Shown here one piece after another: positions 9,688 to 18,286 of a stretch of 64,000 bases of DNA (its first letter is position 1; the number at the start of each line of letters is the position of its first letter). The stretch comes from an uncultured Pseudomonadota bacterium (GTDB lineage: Bacteria; Pseudomonadota; Gammaproteobacteria; Steroidobacterales; Steroidobacteraceae): NCBI GenBank assembly GCA_903838705.1, contig CAILZL010000002.1:1-64000 (forward strand), written 5' to 3'. The position numbers were made by a program, and so were the translations under genes. Below the pieces are notes generated by a model. It worked only from the letters and a program-made list of their open reading frames with translations, had not been told where the DNA came from and ran no database searches.

Positions 9688-10446
9688 ATGGCGAATCGGC
9701 GCAATTACTATCGGCTGTTACACGTGCAACCCGAGGCTCCTCAGGAGATTATCAAGGCAAGCTATCGAACCTTGATGACCACCCTGCGCCTTCATCCCGA
9801 TCGGGGTGGCGACACGGATACAGCGGCATTGATCAATCAGGCGTATGCGGTGCTGAGTGATCCGGTCAAGCGCAAGGAATATGACCAGCGCGTGCACAAA
9901 TTGGGCATACGAACCACCAGCGAAGCACGCAAGCCATCTGTTCAGGCAGAACCACCCCCGACCCACAGCCACACTCGCCCTGCCGACAACTCACGTGCAC
10001 GTGAGGAAGCACAATCGGACATAGCAAGTAACCGCTGTGTGTTCTGCGGCTCGATTGCTGTCACACGCCATATAGCACTTGCTACCTGCAGCCGATGTAA
10101 CAGTCCGCTTGTGAACCCGAATGCAAAGACTGGGAAAGGCAAAAAGGAGTTATTCGGTCGCCGCACAACCACGCGCACAGCCAAGAACGAAATCGTGATG
10201 ATCTATACAGGCTGGCCGCATCCGGGCATTGCCGCCCGCCTGAGAAATCTGTCACCTGAGGGAATCAGTTTCGAGATGGCCATGCAGTCATCGCCGGGAA
10301 AGATTTTGAAAGTCAGCGGCAATGCTGTCGAAGGTGTTGCGCAGGTTGTCTCTGTACGCTGCGTCGGCGAGCTGTGTACAGTGCATGCTGCATTCCTGGC
10401 AGCAACATTTCAGAATGTCGGATCATTTGTATCGACAAAAGCCTGA
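9688..10446 (+). CDS. J-domain protein with zinc ribbon and C-terminal PilZ-like domain
   Basis: A 252-residue three-part protein. Residues 5-70 form a J-domain with the HPD triad (H36-P37-D38), which stimulates DnaK-type ATPases. Residues 117-137 hold a four-cysteine zinc ribbon (C117, C120, C134, C137). Residues about 165-245 (ARLRNLSPEGISFEM, then EGVAQVVSVRC) resemble a PilZ-type beta-barrel, though the RxxxR c-di-GMP signature is not clear. A Ser/Thr/Pro-rich linker joins the first two. No DnaJ Gly/Phe or CxxCxGxG repeats are present, so this is a class III J-protein. Function is inferred only from domains. Confidence 0.72.
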   Translation: MANRRNYYRLLHVQPEAPQEIIKASYRTLMTTLRLHPDRGGDTDTAALINQAYAVLSDPVKRKEYDQRVHKLGIRTTSEARKPSVQAEPPPTHSHTRPADNSRAREEAQSDIASNRCVFCGSIAVTRHIALATCSRCNSPLVNPNAKTGKGKKELFGRRTTTRTAKNEIVMIYTGWPHPGIAARLRNLSPEGISFEMAMQSSPGKILKVSGNAVEGVAQVVSVRCVGELCTVHAAFLAATFQNVGSFVSTKA

Positions 10447-10501
10447 AACCATCAATCAGTCTGTGCTTGCTTGTTATAAATTGCGTACTGACATTGGAAA
10501 C

Positions 10502-10538
10502 AAAAACAGAGGCGCAGCCAGTTTCCTGACCGCGCCCT
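10502..10538 (-). terminator. Probable intrinsic terminator after rho
   Basis: On the minus strand, GGGCGC (10537-10532) can pair with GCGCCT (10515-10510) including a G-U wobble. The stem is followed by UGUUUUUG. It lies 28 bases beyond the rho stop. The stem is short and the loop long, so confidence is moderate. Confidence 0.5.
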
Positions 10539-10565
10539 GAATCAGCATTACAAGTCAATGAACCG

Positions 10566-12053
10566 CTAACCGCGCTTCATTGCATCGTAAAATTCACCGT
10601 TGGTTTTGGTGTCCTTCATCTTGTCGAGCAGGAATTCAATCGCAGCCAGCTCATCCATAGGATGGAGCAGTTTGCGCAGAATCCAGATCTTGGCCAGCTC
10701 ATCCTGAGACGTGATCAATTCTTCACGACGCGTACCTGAGCGATTGATATTCACTGCCGGGAAAGTGCGCTTTTCTGCGACTCGTCGATCCAGATGAATT
10801 TCCGAATTGCCTGTACCCTTGAATTCTTCGTAGATCACATCGTCCATTCGTGACCCGGTATCAATCAACGCCGTGGCCAGAATAGTCAGGGAACCACCTT
10901 CCTCCACGTTACGTGCCGCACCGAAGAAACGCTTGGGGCGCTGCAGCGCATTAGCATCTACACCACCAGTGAGCACTTTGCCGGAGCTGGGTACGACCGT
11001 GTTGTAGGCGCGGGCCAGACGCGTAATCGAATCAAGCAGAATAACCACATCGCGCTTGTGCTCGACCAGACGCTTGGCTTTCTCGATCACCATTTCAGCC
11101 ACCTGTACATGCCGGCTGGCTGGTTCATCAAAAGTAGAAGCCACCACTTCGCCACGCACAGTGCGGGTCATTTCGGTCACTTCTTCCGGACGCTCATCAA
11201 TGAGCAGTACGATCAGATAGACCTCTGGATGATTGGCGGAGATTGAGCTGGCAATATTCTGCAGCAGCATAGTCTTACCGGCCTTGGGCGGCGAAATGAT
11301 CAAACCACGCTGCCCCTTGCCGATTGGTGCCACCAGATCAATGACACGTGCAGTCAGATCTTCGGTTGCGCCTGTGCCACGCTCCAGTTTGAGCCGCTTG
11401 GTCGGATGCAGCGGAGTGAGATTCTCAAACAGCACCTTGTGTCTGGCGCTGTCAGGTGAATCAAAATTGATTTCCCCAACTTTCAACAAGGCGAAATATC
11501 GTTCGCCATCGCGCGGTGGACGGATCAATCCTGAAATAGAGTCTCCGGTTCTCAGGTTGAAGCGACGCACCTGTGACGGACTGATGTAGATATCGTCAGG
11601 ACCGGCAAGATACGAGCTATCTGATGAACGCAGGAAACCAAAGCCATCCTGAAGTATTTCCAGCACGCCTTCGCCATAAATGGTTTCGCCACTGCGAACA
11701 TGCGCCTTCAGAATTTCAAAGATGATGTCCTGCTTGCGCGAGCGGGCCATATTGTCCACGCCCAGTCCCTGCGCCATCTCCACCAGTTCGCCGATCGGTT
11801 TCAGCTTCAGAGTGGTGAGATTCATTGACTGGCGCGAAGCGGCCAGTTCAGCAGCAGAAACGATGCTTACATCGTCATTGTCGAGAAAGTCATCCTGCGG
11901 CAAGCCCTCAGTGTTGTTGCCACGGTGACGCTGACGGTTACCCCGTCCTTCACGAGGTGGCCGGTTACGATTACCACCGCCGCCATTGCCGCCATTACCA
12001 CCACCGCCACCCGGGCGGTTACCGCGAGACTGATTACCCAGATAGCCTCTCAC
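10566..12053 (-). CDS. rho: Transcription termination factor Rho with N-terminal Gly/Asn/Arg-rich extension
   Basis: A 495-residue hexameric RNA helicase that ends transcripts at C-rich unstructured RNA. Conserved Rho starts at residue 77 ([14 protein letters not shown], as in E. coli MNLTELKNTPVSEL) and includes the RNA-binding cold-shock domain (GFGFLRS), Walker A (PPKAGKT), the Q-loop region and R-loop ([10 protein letters not shown]). Residues 1-76 are an added disordered stretch of Gly, Asn and Arg with acidic end. The frame starts with GTG at 12053, overlapping the trxA TGA as GTGA, so coupled translation of the longer form is likely; an internal ATG at 11825 would give the standard length. 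Confidence 0.96.
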   Translation of the reverse strand: MRGYLGNQSRGNRPGGGGGNGGNGGGGNRNRPPREGRGNRQRHRGNNTEGLPQDDFLDNDDVSIVSAAELAASRQSMNLTTLKLKPIGELVEMAQGLGVDNMARSRKQDIIFEILKAHVRSGETIYGEGVLEILQDGFGFLRSSDSSYLAGPDDIYISPSQVRRFNLRTGDSISGLIRPPRDGERYFALLKVGEINFDSPDSARHKVLFENLTPLHPTKRLKLERGTGATEDLTARVIDLVAPIGKGQRGLIISPPKAGKTMLLQNIASSISANHPEVYLIVLLIDERPEEVTEMTRTVRGEVVASTFDEPASRHVQVAEMVIEKAKRLVEHKRDVVILLDSITRLARAYNTVVPSSGKVLTGGVDANALQRPKRFFGAARNVEEGGSLTILATALIDTGSRMDDVIYEEFKGTGNSEIHLDRRVAEKRTFPAVNINRSGTRREELITSQDELAKIWILRKLLHPMDELAAIEFLLDKMKDTKTNGEFYDAMKRG

Positions 12054-12379
12054 AGCTTGCCTTCCAGAAATGCGGCCAGATCAGCCTTGCGCAAAGCACC
12101 AACCTTCTGCCCTTCTACCTGACCATTCTTGAACAGGATCAGGGTCGGGATACCGCGCACGTTGAAACGCTGCGGAGTTTTAGGATTTTCATCAATATTG
12201 ACCTTGGCGATGGTCAGCTTGCCTTTGTACTCGGCAGCGACTTCATCCAGCATGGGCGCAATCATCTTGCAGGGCCCGCACCACTCCGCCCAGAAATCCA
12301 GCAGCACCGGCTGGCCTGACTGCAATACATCGGTTTCAAAACTGGCGTCCGTAACATGGACGATAAGATCACTACTCAC
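12050..12379 (-). CDS. trxA: Thioredoxin 1
   Basis: A 109-residue thioredoxin that reduces cytoplasmic protein disulfides via the WCGPCK redox site (about residues 32-37), with the cis-Pro in RGIPT. It is of standard length. It starts with GTG at 12379, preceded by AGAGGTAA at good spacing, and its stop overlaps the GTG of rho by four bases. The trxA-rho pair facing rhlB is the E. coli-type arrangement. Confidence 0.96.
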   Translation of the reverse strand: MSSDLIVHVTDASFETDVLQSGQPVLLDFWAEWCGPCKMIAPMLDEVAAEYKGKLTIAKVNIDENPKTPQRFNVRGIPTLILFKNGQVEGQKVGALRKADLAAFLEGKL

Positions 12380-12837
12380 CGGGGTTACCTCTAGTGAAGG
12401 GGGTCGGATTTTGGAATTTAGACATGGAATTGGAGGCTGATTTCTGAAATATCAAGAATTGAAGGCTGCGTTCTGAGAAAAACATGCGCATTAGCCAGAA
12501 TAGGATGACGATCAGTCAGCACCTCAGGCACAATTGTCACTTGGGCGCTTCAAGAAATGCGCGTTACTCTTGCTCGATGTTGTGTACGCAGCCCGTATAG
12601 GGGTTTATGTGGTGCAGAATCGGGTAATGAGGATTGTTTGCCGGGAGTGCGGATTGTTCCTGACTTGAGAATCCAAGTGGCGATCCGCATCGTTGGGTAC
12701 TATTAGAGCTGGCGATTTTGCTTTTTGCAAGCCCGTTACGCTTAACAGACCACAGAATGCACAAATTGAGTTGCCAGAATAGCTGATGGTTACGACCATC
12801 TTTCTTTAATCCAGAATATAGAAATCAAAGAAGCCCA
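12380..12837. other. 458-base divergent leader between trxA-rho and rhlB, with two hairpins
   Basis: No convincing gene was found; the short frames here lack similarity and ribosome sites. Two structures stand out. The first is a nested stem: outer 7 bp TGCGGAT 12648-12654 with ATCCGCA 12683-12689, inner ACTTG 12663-12667 with CAAGT 12674-12678. The second is a 6-bp stem GATGGT/ACCATC at 12785-12800 closed by a UACG tetraloop and followed by TTTCTTT, 38 bases ahead of the rhlB start. Promoters for both operons must lie here but none could be assigned. Rho leaders are often autoregulatory in known species. Confidence 0.5.
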
Positions 12838-14457
12838 ATGGCTGAATCCCACCTGACTGAACTGTCCTTCACGGCACTACACCTGCCCGAAGCCCTGCAA
12901 AAAGGCCTGGCTGACGCCGGATTTGAGCGCTGCACTCCCATTCAGGCACAGACATTGCCACATGCGCTGGCTGGAATGGACGTTGCCGGTCAGGCACAAA
13001 CCGGCACCGGTAAAACCGTCGCCTTCCTTGTCGCCATGTTTGCCCGGCTGCTACGGGAAGCGGTGCCTGCCGATCGCAAGACCAACGCCCCTCGCGCAGT
13101 CCTGCTTGCGCCCACGCGCGAACTGGCAGTCCAGATTCATAGCGATGCCGAACCCCTTGGCCAGCACACCGGCTTGCGCATGGGACTTGCTTTCGGCGGC
13201 GTCGATTTTGAAAAGCAGAAACGTCATCTTGAAGAAGGTGTTGATGTGCTGATCGGCACACCGGGTCGCATCATCGATTTCTACAAGCAGCATGTGATTG
13301 ACCTGAGCTCGGTACAGGTGGTGGTGCTTGATGAAGCCGATCGCATGTTTGACCTGGGCTTCATCAATGACATCCGTTACATCCTGCGGCGCATGCCAGC
13401 GCCTGACAAACGCCTGAACCTGCTGTTCTCCGCCACCCTGTCGCAACGCGTGCTGGAACTGGCCTATGAACACATGAATGAGCCACAGCTCACCCGCATC
13501 GAACCTGACAAGATGACAGTGGAGCGGATTCGCCAGATTATTTACTACCCATCCAACAGCGAGAAGCCACGCCTGCTGGTAGGCATGCTCAAGCACATGG
13601 ACCCCACCCGCAGCATGGTGTTTGTCAACACTCGTCGTGCTGCCGAGGATGTAGAAGCCCTGTTACGCGACAATGGCATCAATGCTGAAGCCATCTCCGG
13701 AGATGTGCCACAAGCAAAACGTCTGCGCATGCTGCGCGATTTTCATGATGGCACTCTCGCAGTGCTGATCGGCACCGACGTCGCATCACGCGGTCTGCAC
13801 ATTCCGGATGTCAGCCATGTATTCAACTACGATCTGCCACAAGATCCGGAAGATTACGTACATCGCATCGGCCGGACTGCGCGTGCCGGTGCCGAAGGCG
13901 ATGCCATCAGTCTGGGCTGTGAGGAATACGTCATCACCCTGCCTGAAATCGAGGCCTACATCGGTCGCAAGATTCCGGTCGGATCAATTACACCGGAAAT
14001 GCTGGTAGAACTCGCTCCTGCCTCGCCCCGTCGCAGAAAAGAGCATCGTCCAGAACGCGGCAGACCGGGCGTGGGACGCAATCAACCACGCCCGCAACAT
14101 GACAAGGGTCAGGGTCGTCCAGCACAAGCTTCCGGCGGTCAGAACCGGCCTCACGGACAGAGACAGAATCCGTCCGGGGCGCAGCGTCAGCAGGGACATC
14201 AGTCGACCGTTGAACGCACTGAACCTGCACAGACCAATGCAGCAGGCCAAAAGTCGCAACGACGATCACATGATGGGCAGCACCATAAACGACAGGAAGG
14301 GCGCCAAGGGGGTCGTCATGATGGCCGGCGCAGACAGCCGCATCGAAACGAGCCAGTACAAACACCACGCGTTGTCGTGCAACAACCGGCACCGCGTACC
14401 GGCGTGGTTACACGCATGGCCCGTTTTGTGAGAAATCTGTTCGGCCGACGCCGCTGA
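12838..14457 (+). CDS. rhlB: DEAD-box RNA helicase RhlB
   Basis: A 539-residue helicase. The first 390 residues follow E. coli RhlB closely, including HLTE.. start, CTPIQAQTLP (Q motif), AQTGTGKT (Walker A), PTRELAVQIHxDAEPL, VLDEADRMFDLGF, FSATLS, and HRIGRTARAGAEG, then EEYxxxLPxIExYIG. RhlB unwinds structured mRNA for the RNA degradosome. The C-terminal 150 residues are a disordered Arg/Gln/His-rich tail, longer than in E. coli, probably RNA- or partner-binding. It is divergent from trxA-rho, the classic context. Its stop abuts the stop of the convergent L,D-transpeptidase gene. Confidence 0.93.
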   Translation: MAESHLTELSFTALHLPEALQKGLADAGFERCTPIQAQTLPHALAGMDVAGQAQTGTGKTVAFLVAMFARLLREAVPADRKTNAPRAVLLAPTRELAVQIHSDAEPLGQHTGLRMGLAFGGVDFEKQKRHLEEGVDVLIGTPGRIIDFYKQHVIDLSSVQVVVLDEADRMFDLGFINDIRYILRRMPAPDKRLNLLFSATLSQRVLELAYEHMNEPQLTRIEPDKMTVERIRQIIYYPSNSEKPRLLVGMLKHMDPTRSMVFVNTRRAAEDVEALLRDNGINAEAISGDVPQAKRLRMLRDFHDGTLAVLIGTDVASRGLHIPDVSHVFNYDLPQDPEDYVHRIGRTARAGAEGDAISLGCEEYVITLPEIEAYIGRKIPVGSITPEMLVELAPASPRRRKEHRPERGRPGVGRNQPRPQHDKGQGRPAQASGGQNRPHGQRQNPSGAQRQQGHQSTVERTEPAQTNAAGQKSQRRSHDGQHHKRQEGRQGGRHDGRRRQPHRNEPVQTPRVVVQQPAPRTGVVTRMARFVRNLFGRRR

Positions 14458-15666
14458 TCAGGTGCCTTGCTTTTTCGTGGCGCTCTTGCTGCCGGTAACA
14501 GGCTTTACCTCAGGTTGCCGGGGAAGAATGGTGCCATCTCGCATGGCTGAAAATTCTTCAGCGGAAACCAGCAGCTCCTTGCTGCCATTCCAGGTAGCGC
14601 CCGCTGGAACGCGATTTTCCACCCGACGGGCACCGGCAAGATACTGCGCCTGAGTTTGTCCGGTAGAGACCGGTGTGGTTACACCCGTCTGCTGCTGAAT
14701 CAGTAACCTGACCTGATCAACTTCGACTTTGACACCAGCCTGCTCAGCTTGCCGGGACAACGTGACAAACATTGCTTCGTTTACAGGCGGCCTGCCAGCC
14801 GGACTGGTTTTCTGCTGACCGAGTTCCTCTTCTGCTGGTGGCATCACCTGCACATAGAGCTTGCCATCATGCCACCCGGAAACAACACGCTGATTGACCA
14901 CCTGCACCTTCGTACCTATGGCAATTTCGCTGTAGAGCAAGGCGATATCTTCAGGATAAAAACGCAGGCAGCCATGACTTGAACGCATGCCCACACCATA
15001 GGGCTTGTTGGTGCCATGAATCAGGTATCCCGGCCAGCCCAGATTCATTGCAAAGGCACCCAGCGGGTTATCAGGCCCTGCCGGTACCACCCTGGGCAAT
15101 GGATCACCATGTTCTGCATGTTCCTTACGCACTGAAGCGGGTGGCGTCCAGACTGGATCCTTGCGCTTGCTGACCACCTTTGTCACACCCTCGGGTGTCG
15201 TCCAGCCTACCTTTCCAATCCCGATCGGATGCGTGATCACCGTCTGAACTTCGCCCGGTTTTGGTTTTGGAAAGTAAAACACACGCAATGCTGCAAGATT
15301 GACGACCAGCCCTTCGTGAGGCGCATCAGGCAATACAAATTGTGTTGGCAGAATGATTTGCCTGCCTTCGCCCGGTATCCATGGATCCACCCCGGGGTTA
15401 GCACGCACCAGTTCGTCGTAACCCAAGTTGAAACGTCGCGCGATGTCAGAGAGCGTGTCCTCCTTCATCGCACGGGTGACCTGGATTTCACCAATCACAT
15501 TATCGCCATCCCTGATCTTGAAGAGATGGGTTGCGAGTGGATCTTGCGGGGATTGCGGCATCACCGGCTGCGGCTCAGCTACCGGTAAAGATGAGTTGGT
15601 TTTACAGCCAAACAGTAGGACTGAAAGATTCAGAAGAGCAGCGACGAGTGAAATATATCTGGACAT
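14458..15666 (-). CDS. L,D-transpeptidase lipoprotein with LysM domain (ErfK/YbiS/YcfS/YnhG family)
   Basis: A 402-residue envelope protein that forms 3-3 peptidoglycan cross-links or attaches proteins to peptidoglycan. A signal peptide ends in the lipobox LFGC (C21). A LysM module lies at about 60-107 (DTLSDIARRFNLGYDELVRANPG). The YkuD catalytic domain follows with HGTN at 217-220 and SSHGCLR at 229-235, where H231 and C233 are catalytic. The C-terminal 130 residues hold an Ala/Thr/Lys-rich end. It stands alone and converges on rhlB. Confidence 0.93.
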   Translation of the reverse strand: MSRYISLVAALLNLSVLLFGCKTNSSLPVAEPQPVMPQSPQDPLATHLFKIRDGDNVIGEIQVTRAMKEDTLSDIARRFNLGYDELVRANPGVDPWIPGEGRQIILPTQFVLPDAPHEGLVVNLAALRVFYFPKPKPGEVQTVITHPIGIGKVGWTTPEGVTKVVSKRKDPVWTPPASVRKEHAEHGDPLPRVVPAGPDNPLGAFAMNLGWPGYLIHGTNKPYGVGMRSSHGCLRFYPEDIALLYSEIAIGTKVQVVNQRVVSGWHDGKLYVQVMPPAEEELGQQKTSPAGRPPVNEAMFVTLSRQAEQAGVKVEVDQVRLLIQQQTGVTTPVSTGQTQAQYLAGARRVENRVPAGATWNGSKELLVSAEEFSAMRDGTILPRQPEVKPVTGSKSATKKQGT

Positions 15667-15743
15667 GACTGTCAGTGTGCCAAATCCTGTGAAAGATCAC
15701 ACGCATGAAGTAACTGTCGCATGATGACTACATCAAGTCAGGC

Positions 15744-16250
15744 TCACAGCAGCACGGGACGATCAGACTGCTCATTGCGATCAGTCTGCGGGTAATGACG
15801 TTTGATTAACTGGCCAATCCCGATCACAGCATCACACATTCCCTGCTGGTACCGGTCAGCCGCACAACTATTTTGCAACTTCATGCAGATGTCCGCCCAT
15901 TCGGCATTGCTCACACAGGCCTGCAAGCCGCGATCCGCGATGATTTCCACCGCACGATCTGCCAGACACATATAGATCAGCACACCGTTACGACTTGCTG
16001 TATCCCACACGCCCAGCTCGGCAAATACCTGTCGCGCTCTTTGCCTTGTTGTGACTGCGCCTAATAACGAATGCAGCGACAGATCCGCTTCGATTGCCAC
16101 ACGAATCTCGCCACCGTGAGATAGCTCACTGTGCCGCACCGTATCGGTTATAGCCTGTAATACAGATTCGGGAAACTTGCTACGCAGGTACCAATTGCTC
16201 ATCCACAGATGACGCCAGCAACGATGCAGAAGTGATGTATTGGTATTCAT
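15744..16250 (-). CDS. TPM-domain protein (second gene of the lemA-TPM pair)
   Basis: A 168-residue protein of the TPM_phosphatase (Pfam TPM / TLP18.3) family. The C-terminal half includes GVLIYMCLADRAVEIIADRGL, the usual TPM core strand-turn, followed by a Cys-containing helix region. The N-terminus (SNWYLRSKFPESVLQAITDTVRHSE) matches the short, non-Gly-rich family members that pair with YgcG-type proteins. No signal peptide is evident. Its ATG follows directly after the TGA of the upstream TPM gene, so it is the third gene of the lemA operon. Function unknown. Confidence 0.82.
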   Translation of the reverse strand: MNTNTSLLHRCWRHLWMSNWYLRSKFPESVLQAITDTVRHSELSHGGEIRVAIEADLSLHSLLGAVTTRQRARQVFAELGVWDTASRNGVLIYMCLADRAVEIIADRGLQACVSNAEWADICMKLQNSCAADRYQQGMCDAVIGIGQLIKRHYPQTDRNEQSDRPVLL

Positions 16251-17123
16251 TCACCACCGCCCCGAAGCTCCACCACCACCAAAACCACCGCCGCCACCGC
16301 TGAATCCACCCCCACCCATTCCACCTGAACCCGAGCTCCAGCCGCCTCCCGGCCCGCTGGACCAGCCACCATTGCCTCTACCTCTGTGACCCATCCCGGC
16401 AACCACAAACAGAAATGCAAATAGTGCAGTCACCAGCGAGAAGGTAATCGAACTCATGAACAGCCAGGTAATCAAGCCGACCACCGCCGAAGTCAGGCCG
16501 GCAGCAATCATGCGACCAAACCATGAACGGGCGACACTGCCACCCACCATCGCTACAAAAATCAACAGGGGCCAGGGAAGGCTATTACTGCGTCCATCCG
16601 GCGCGCTGGAAACGTCTGGCTCCGGCAGCACCTCACCATCAATCAACTGAATGATGCGCTTACTCGCATCACTGATACCCTGATAATAAGCATCAGCCCT
16701 GAATTGCGGCACGATTAGCTGACGGATGATGCGATTGGTGGTCGCGTCGTTAAGCACACCTTCCAGACCATACCCCACCTCAATCCTCACGGTGCGGTCA
16801 TCCCTGGCAATCAACAACAAGACTCCGTCATCCGTCTTCTTGCGACCAAGCTGCCAGGCTGCAACCACACGTATTGAATACTGCTCGATAGTCTCCGGTT
16901 GTGTAGTTGGAATGATCAGGATCGCGAACTGACTGCCCTTGCGCAGACTGAATGCCCGTAATTGATCATCCAGCGAACTGATCTGATCTGCTGATAATGT
17001 ATGCGTCAAATCTGTAACAGGGCTGCGGAGCGCAGGTACAGGCACCAGATCCACAGCAGAGGCCAGACGTGGCAGCATCAGCAGCCCCAAGGCCAGCACC
17101 TGCCACAGCTTCAGGATACGCAT
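16251..17123 (-). CDS. YgcG-type TPM-domain membrane protein with Gly/Ser-rich tail
   Basis: A 290-residue exported protein. It has a signal peptide (to about residue 23, ASA), a TPM domain (about 30-165) including VTDLTHTLSADQ, RKTDDGVLLLIARDDRTVRIEVGYGLEGVLND, two or three hydrophobic segments (about 185-245) and a Gly/Ser/Trp-rich C-terminus ending GGGGASGRW. This is the standard YgcG layout next to lemA. TPM domains have been linked to phosphatase activity and photosystem repair in plants; the bacterial role is unclear. It lies 12 bases after lemA. Confidence 0.87.
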   Translation of the reverse strand: MRILKLWQVLALGLLMLPRLASAVDLVPVPALRSPVTDLTHTLSADQISSLDDQLRAFSLRKGSQFAILIIPTTQPETIEQYSIRVVAAWQLGRKKTDDGVLLLIARDDRTVRIEVGYGLEGVLNDATTNRIIRQLIVPQFRADAYYQGISDASKRIIQLIDGEVLPEPDVSSAPDGRSNSLPWPLLIFVAMVGGSVARSWFGRMIAAGLTSAVVGLITWLFMSSITFSLVTALFAFLFVVAGMGHRGRGNGGWSSGPGGGWSSGSGGMGGGGFSGGGGGFGGGGASGRW

Positions 17124-17135
17124 TGCATTCCAGAG

Positions 17136-17750
17136 TTACTGACTGGTGGCGGCCGCGCCCGTCATACCAAAATCCACTGCTGGCGCCTTGGCAATGGCAT
17201 CTTCATTCTGCACAGTGAAGTTCTGCTTCACCGTATAACCAAACGCCATGGCCGTAAGGTTGCCCGGAAACTGCCGTACCGTGAGGTTGTAACTTTTCAC
17301 CGCATCGATATAACGATTGCGCGCAACAGTGATGCGATTTTCTGTACCTTCAAGCTGTGCCTGCAAGTCCGTGTATCCAGCAATCGACTTGAGTTCCGGA
17401 TATTTCTCCACCACCACCATCAGCCTTGATAGCGCCGAACTGAGCTCCCCCTGTGCAGCCTGCCACTGGGCAAATGCCTTGGGATCATTGATGAGTTCCG
17501 GGGTGGCCTGAATGGACCCTACTTTGGCACGTGCATTTACTACTGAATCGAGAATGTCCTTCTCGGCCTGTACAGCCCCTTTGACCGTGGCCACCAGATT
17601 CGGCACCAGATCCGCACGACGCTGATACTGATTCAGCACCTCGGACCACTCTGCCTTCACCTGTTCATCGGTCTGTTGCAGCTTGTTGTAACCACAAGCA
17701 CTCAGAACGCTAACCATTATTGCAAGCAGCAGAACTCGTACGGGTGCCAT
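17136..17750 (-). CDS. lemA: LemA family lipoprotein
   Basis: A 204-residue LemA-type protein. An N-terminal hydrophobic segment ends in LSACG, a lipobox, so it is likely a lipoprotein here. The rest is a helical bundle with the family signature YQRRADLVPNLVATVKG and later SYNLTVRQFPGNLTA with FxxTVKQNF-like end. The start at 17750 is preceded by GAGGG eight bases upstream; the frame is open to 17843 without support. It heads a lemA-TPM-TPM operon, a widespread unit of uncertain function tied to envelope maintenance. Confidence 0.93.
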   Translation of the reverse strand: MAPVRVLLLAIMVSVLSACGYNKLQQTDEQVKAEWSEVLNQYQRRADLVPNLVATVKGAVQAEKDILDSVVNARAKVGSIQATPELINDPKAFAQWQAAQGELSSALSRLMVVVEKYPELKSIAGYTDLQAQLEGTENRITVARNRYIDAVKSYNLTVRQFPGNLTAMAFGYTVKQNFTVQNEDAIAKAPAVDFGMTGAAATSQ

Positions 17751-17841
17751 AAACGATGCCCTCGTAATTTCCGGAGATGAATGCACATAATGCAGCCAAT
17801 TCTCCGGATTGCAAGGTTGCTCTGGCGCAAATACACCGTGC

Positions 17842-17870
17842 AAAAAAATACCCCGGCCAGGGCCGGGGTA
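17842..17870 (-). terminator. Strong intrinsic terminator
   Basis: A 9-bp stem (17849-17857 with 17862-17870, rich in C and G) has a 4-base loop and, on the minus strand, is followed by seven U (17848-17842). It lies 92 bases past the stop of the small minus-strand gene ending at 17962 and ahead of the lemA start, insulating lemA from upstream transcription. Confidence 0.93.
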
Positions 17871-17961
17871 GAAATGCGGACATCTGAAGGGGGTTCAAAG
17901 TCCGCCAGGGGATTGCGTAAGCTTAACGACCGTCAACACAGAAACTTGAGACATCACCGTT

Positions 17962-18192
17962 TCAATGCAGCAGTGACCACTGCAGCACTTTGATATCCTT
18001 AACATCACATTCAAAGTTACGCGCCAGAACTGCGGCAGCTTCACGGAAATCACCGCGTCGCATTTTGCGGTTCACTTCAACCACACCCCGGAACTCGTTC
18101 ATGCTGCTGACCGATCCCTTGGCAAGATCATTCGCCATGGCTCCCGGCGGACGCTCCTGCATGAGAAAGTGGGTGTAGTATTTCACGCTCAT
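17962..18192 (-). CDS. Small conserved-looking protein of unknown function
   Basis: A 76-residue frame (MSVKYYTHFLMQERPPGAMA...) with no recognised domain. The frame is open upstream to a GTG at 18240, and a second ATG at 18225 is possible; none of the starts has a clear ribosome site. Support for a real gene is the strong terminator on the same strand 92 bases downstream and balanced amino-acid composition with a charged C-terminal helix (VEVNRKMRRGDFREAAAVLA). It is divergent from greB. Not recognised. Confidence 0.5.
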   Translation of the reverse strand: MSVKYYTHFLMQERPPGAMANDLAKGSVSSMNEFRGVVEVNRKMRRGDFREAAAVLARNFECDVKDIKVLQWSLLH

Positions 18193-18286
18193 GGTTTGCA
18201 GCTTAAAACCACTCGCTCCGGCCATTCCGTGACTGCCCACACAAATATTGATTACATAAAAGATCAGGGCCGTTAGGATTGCAGAT

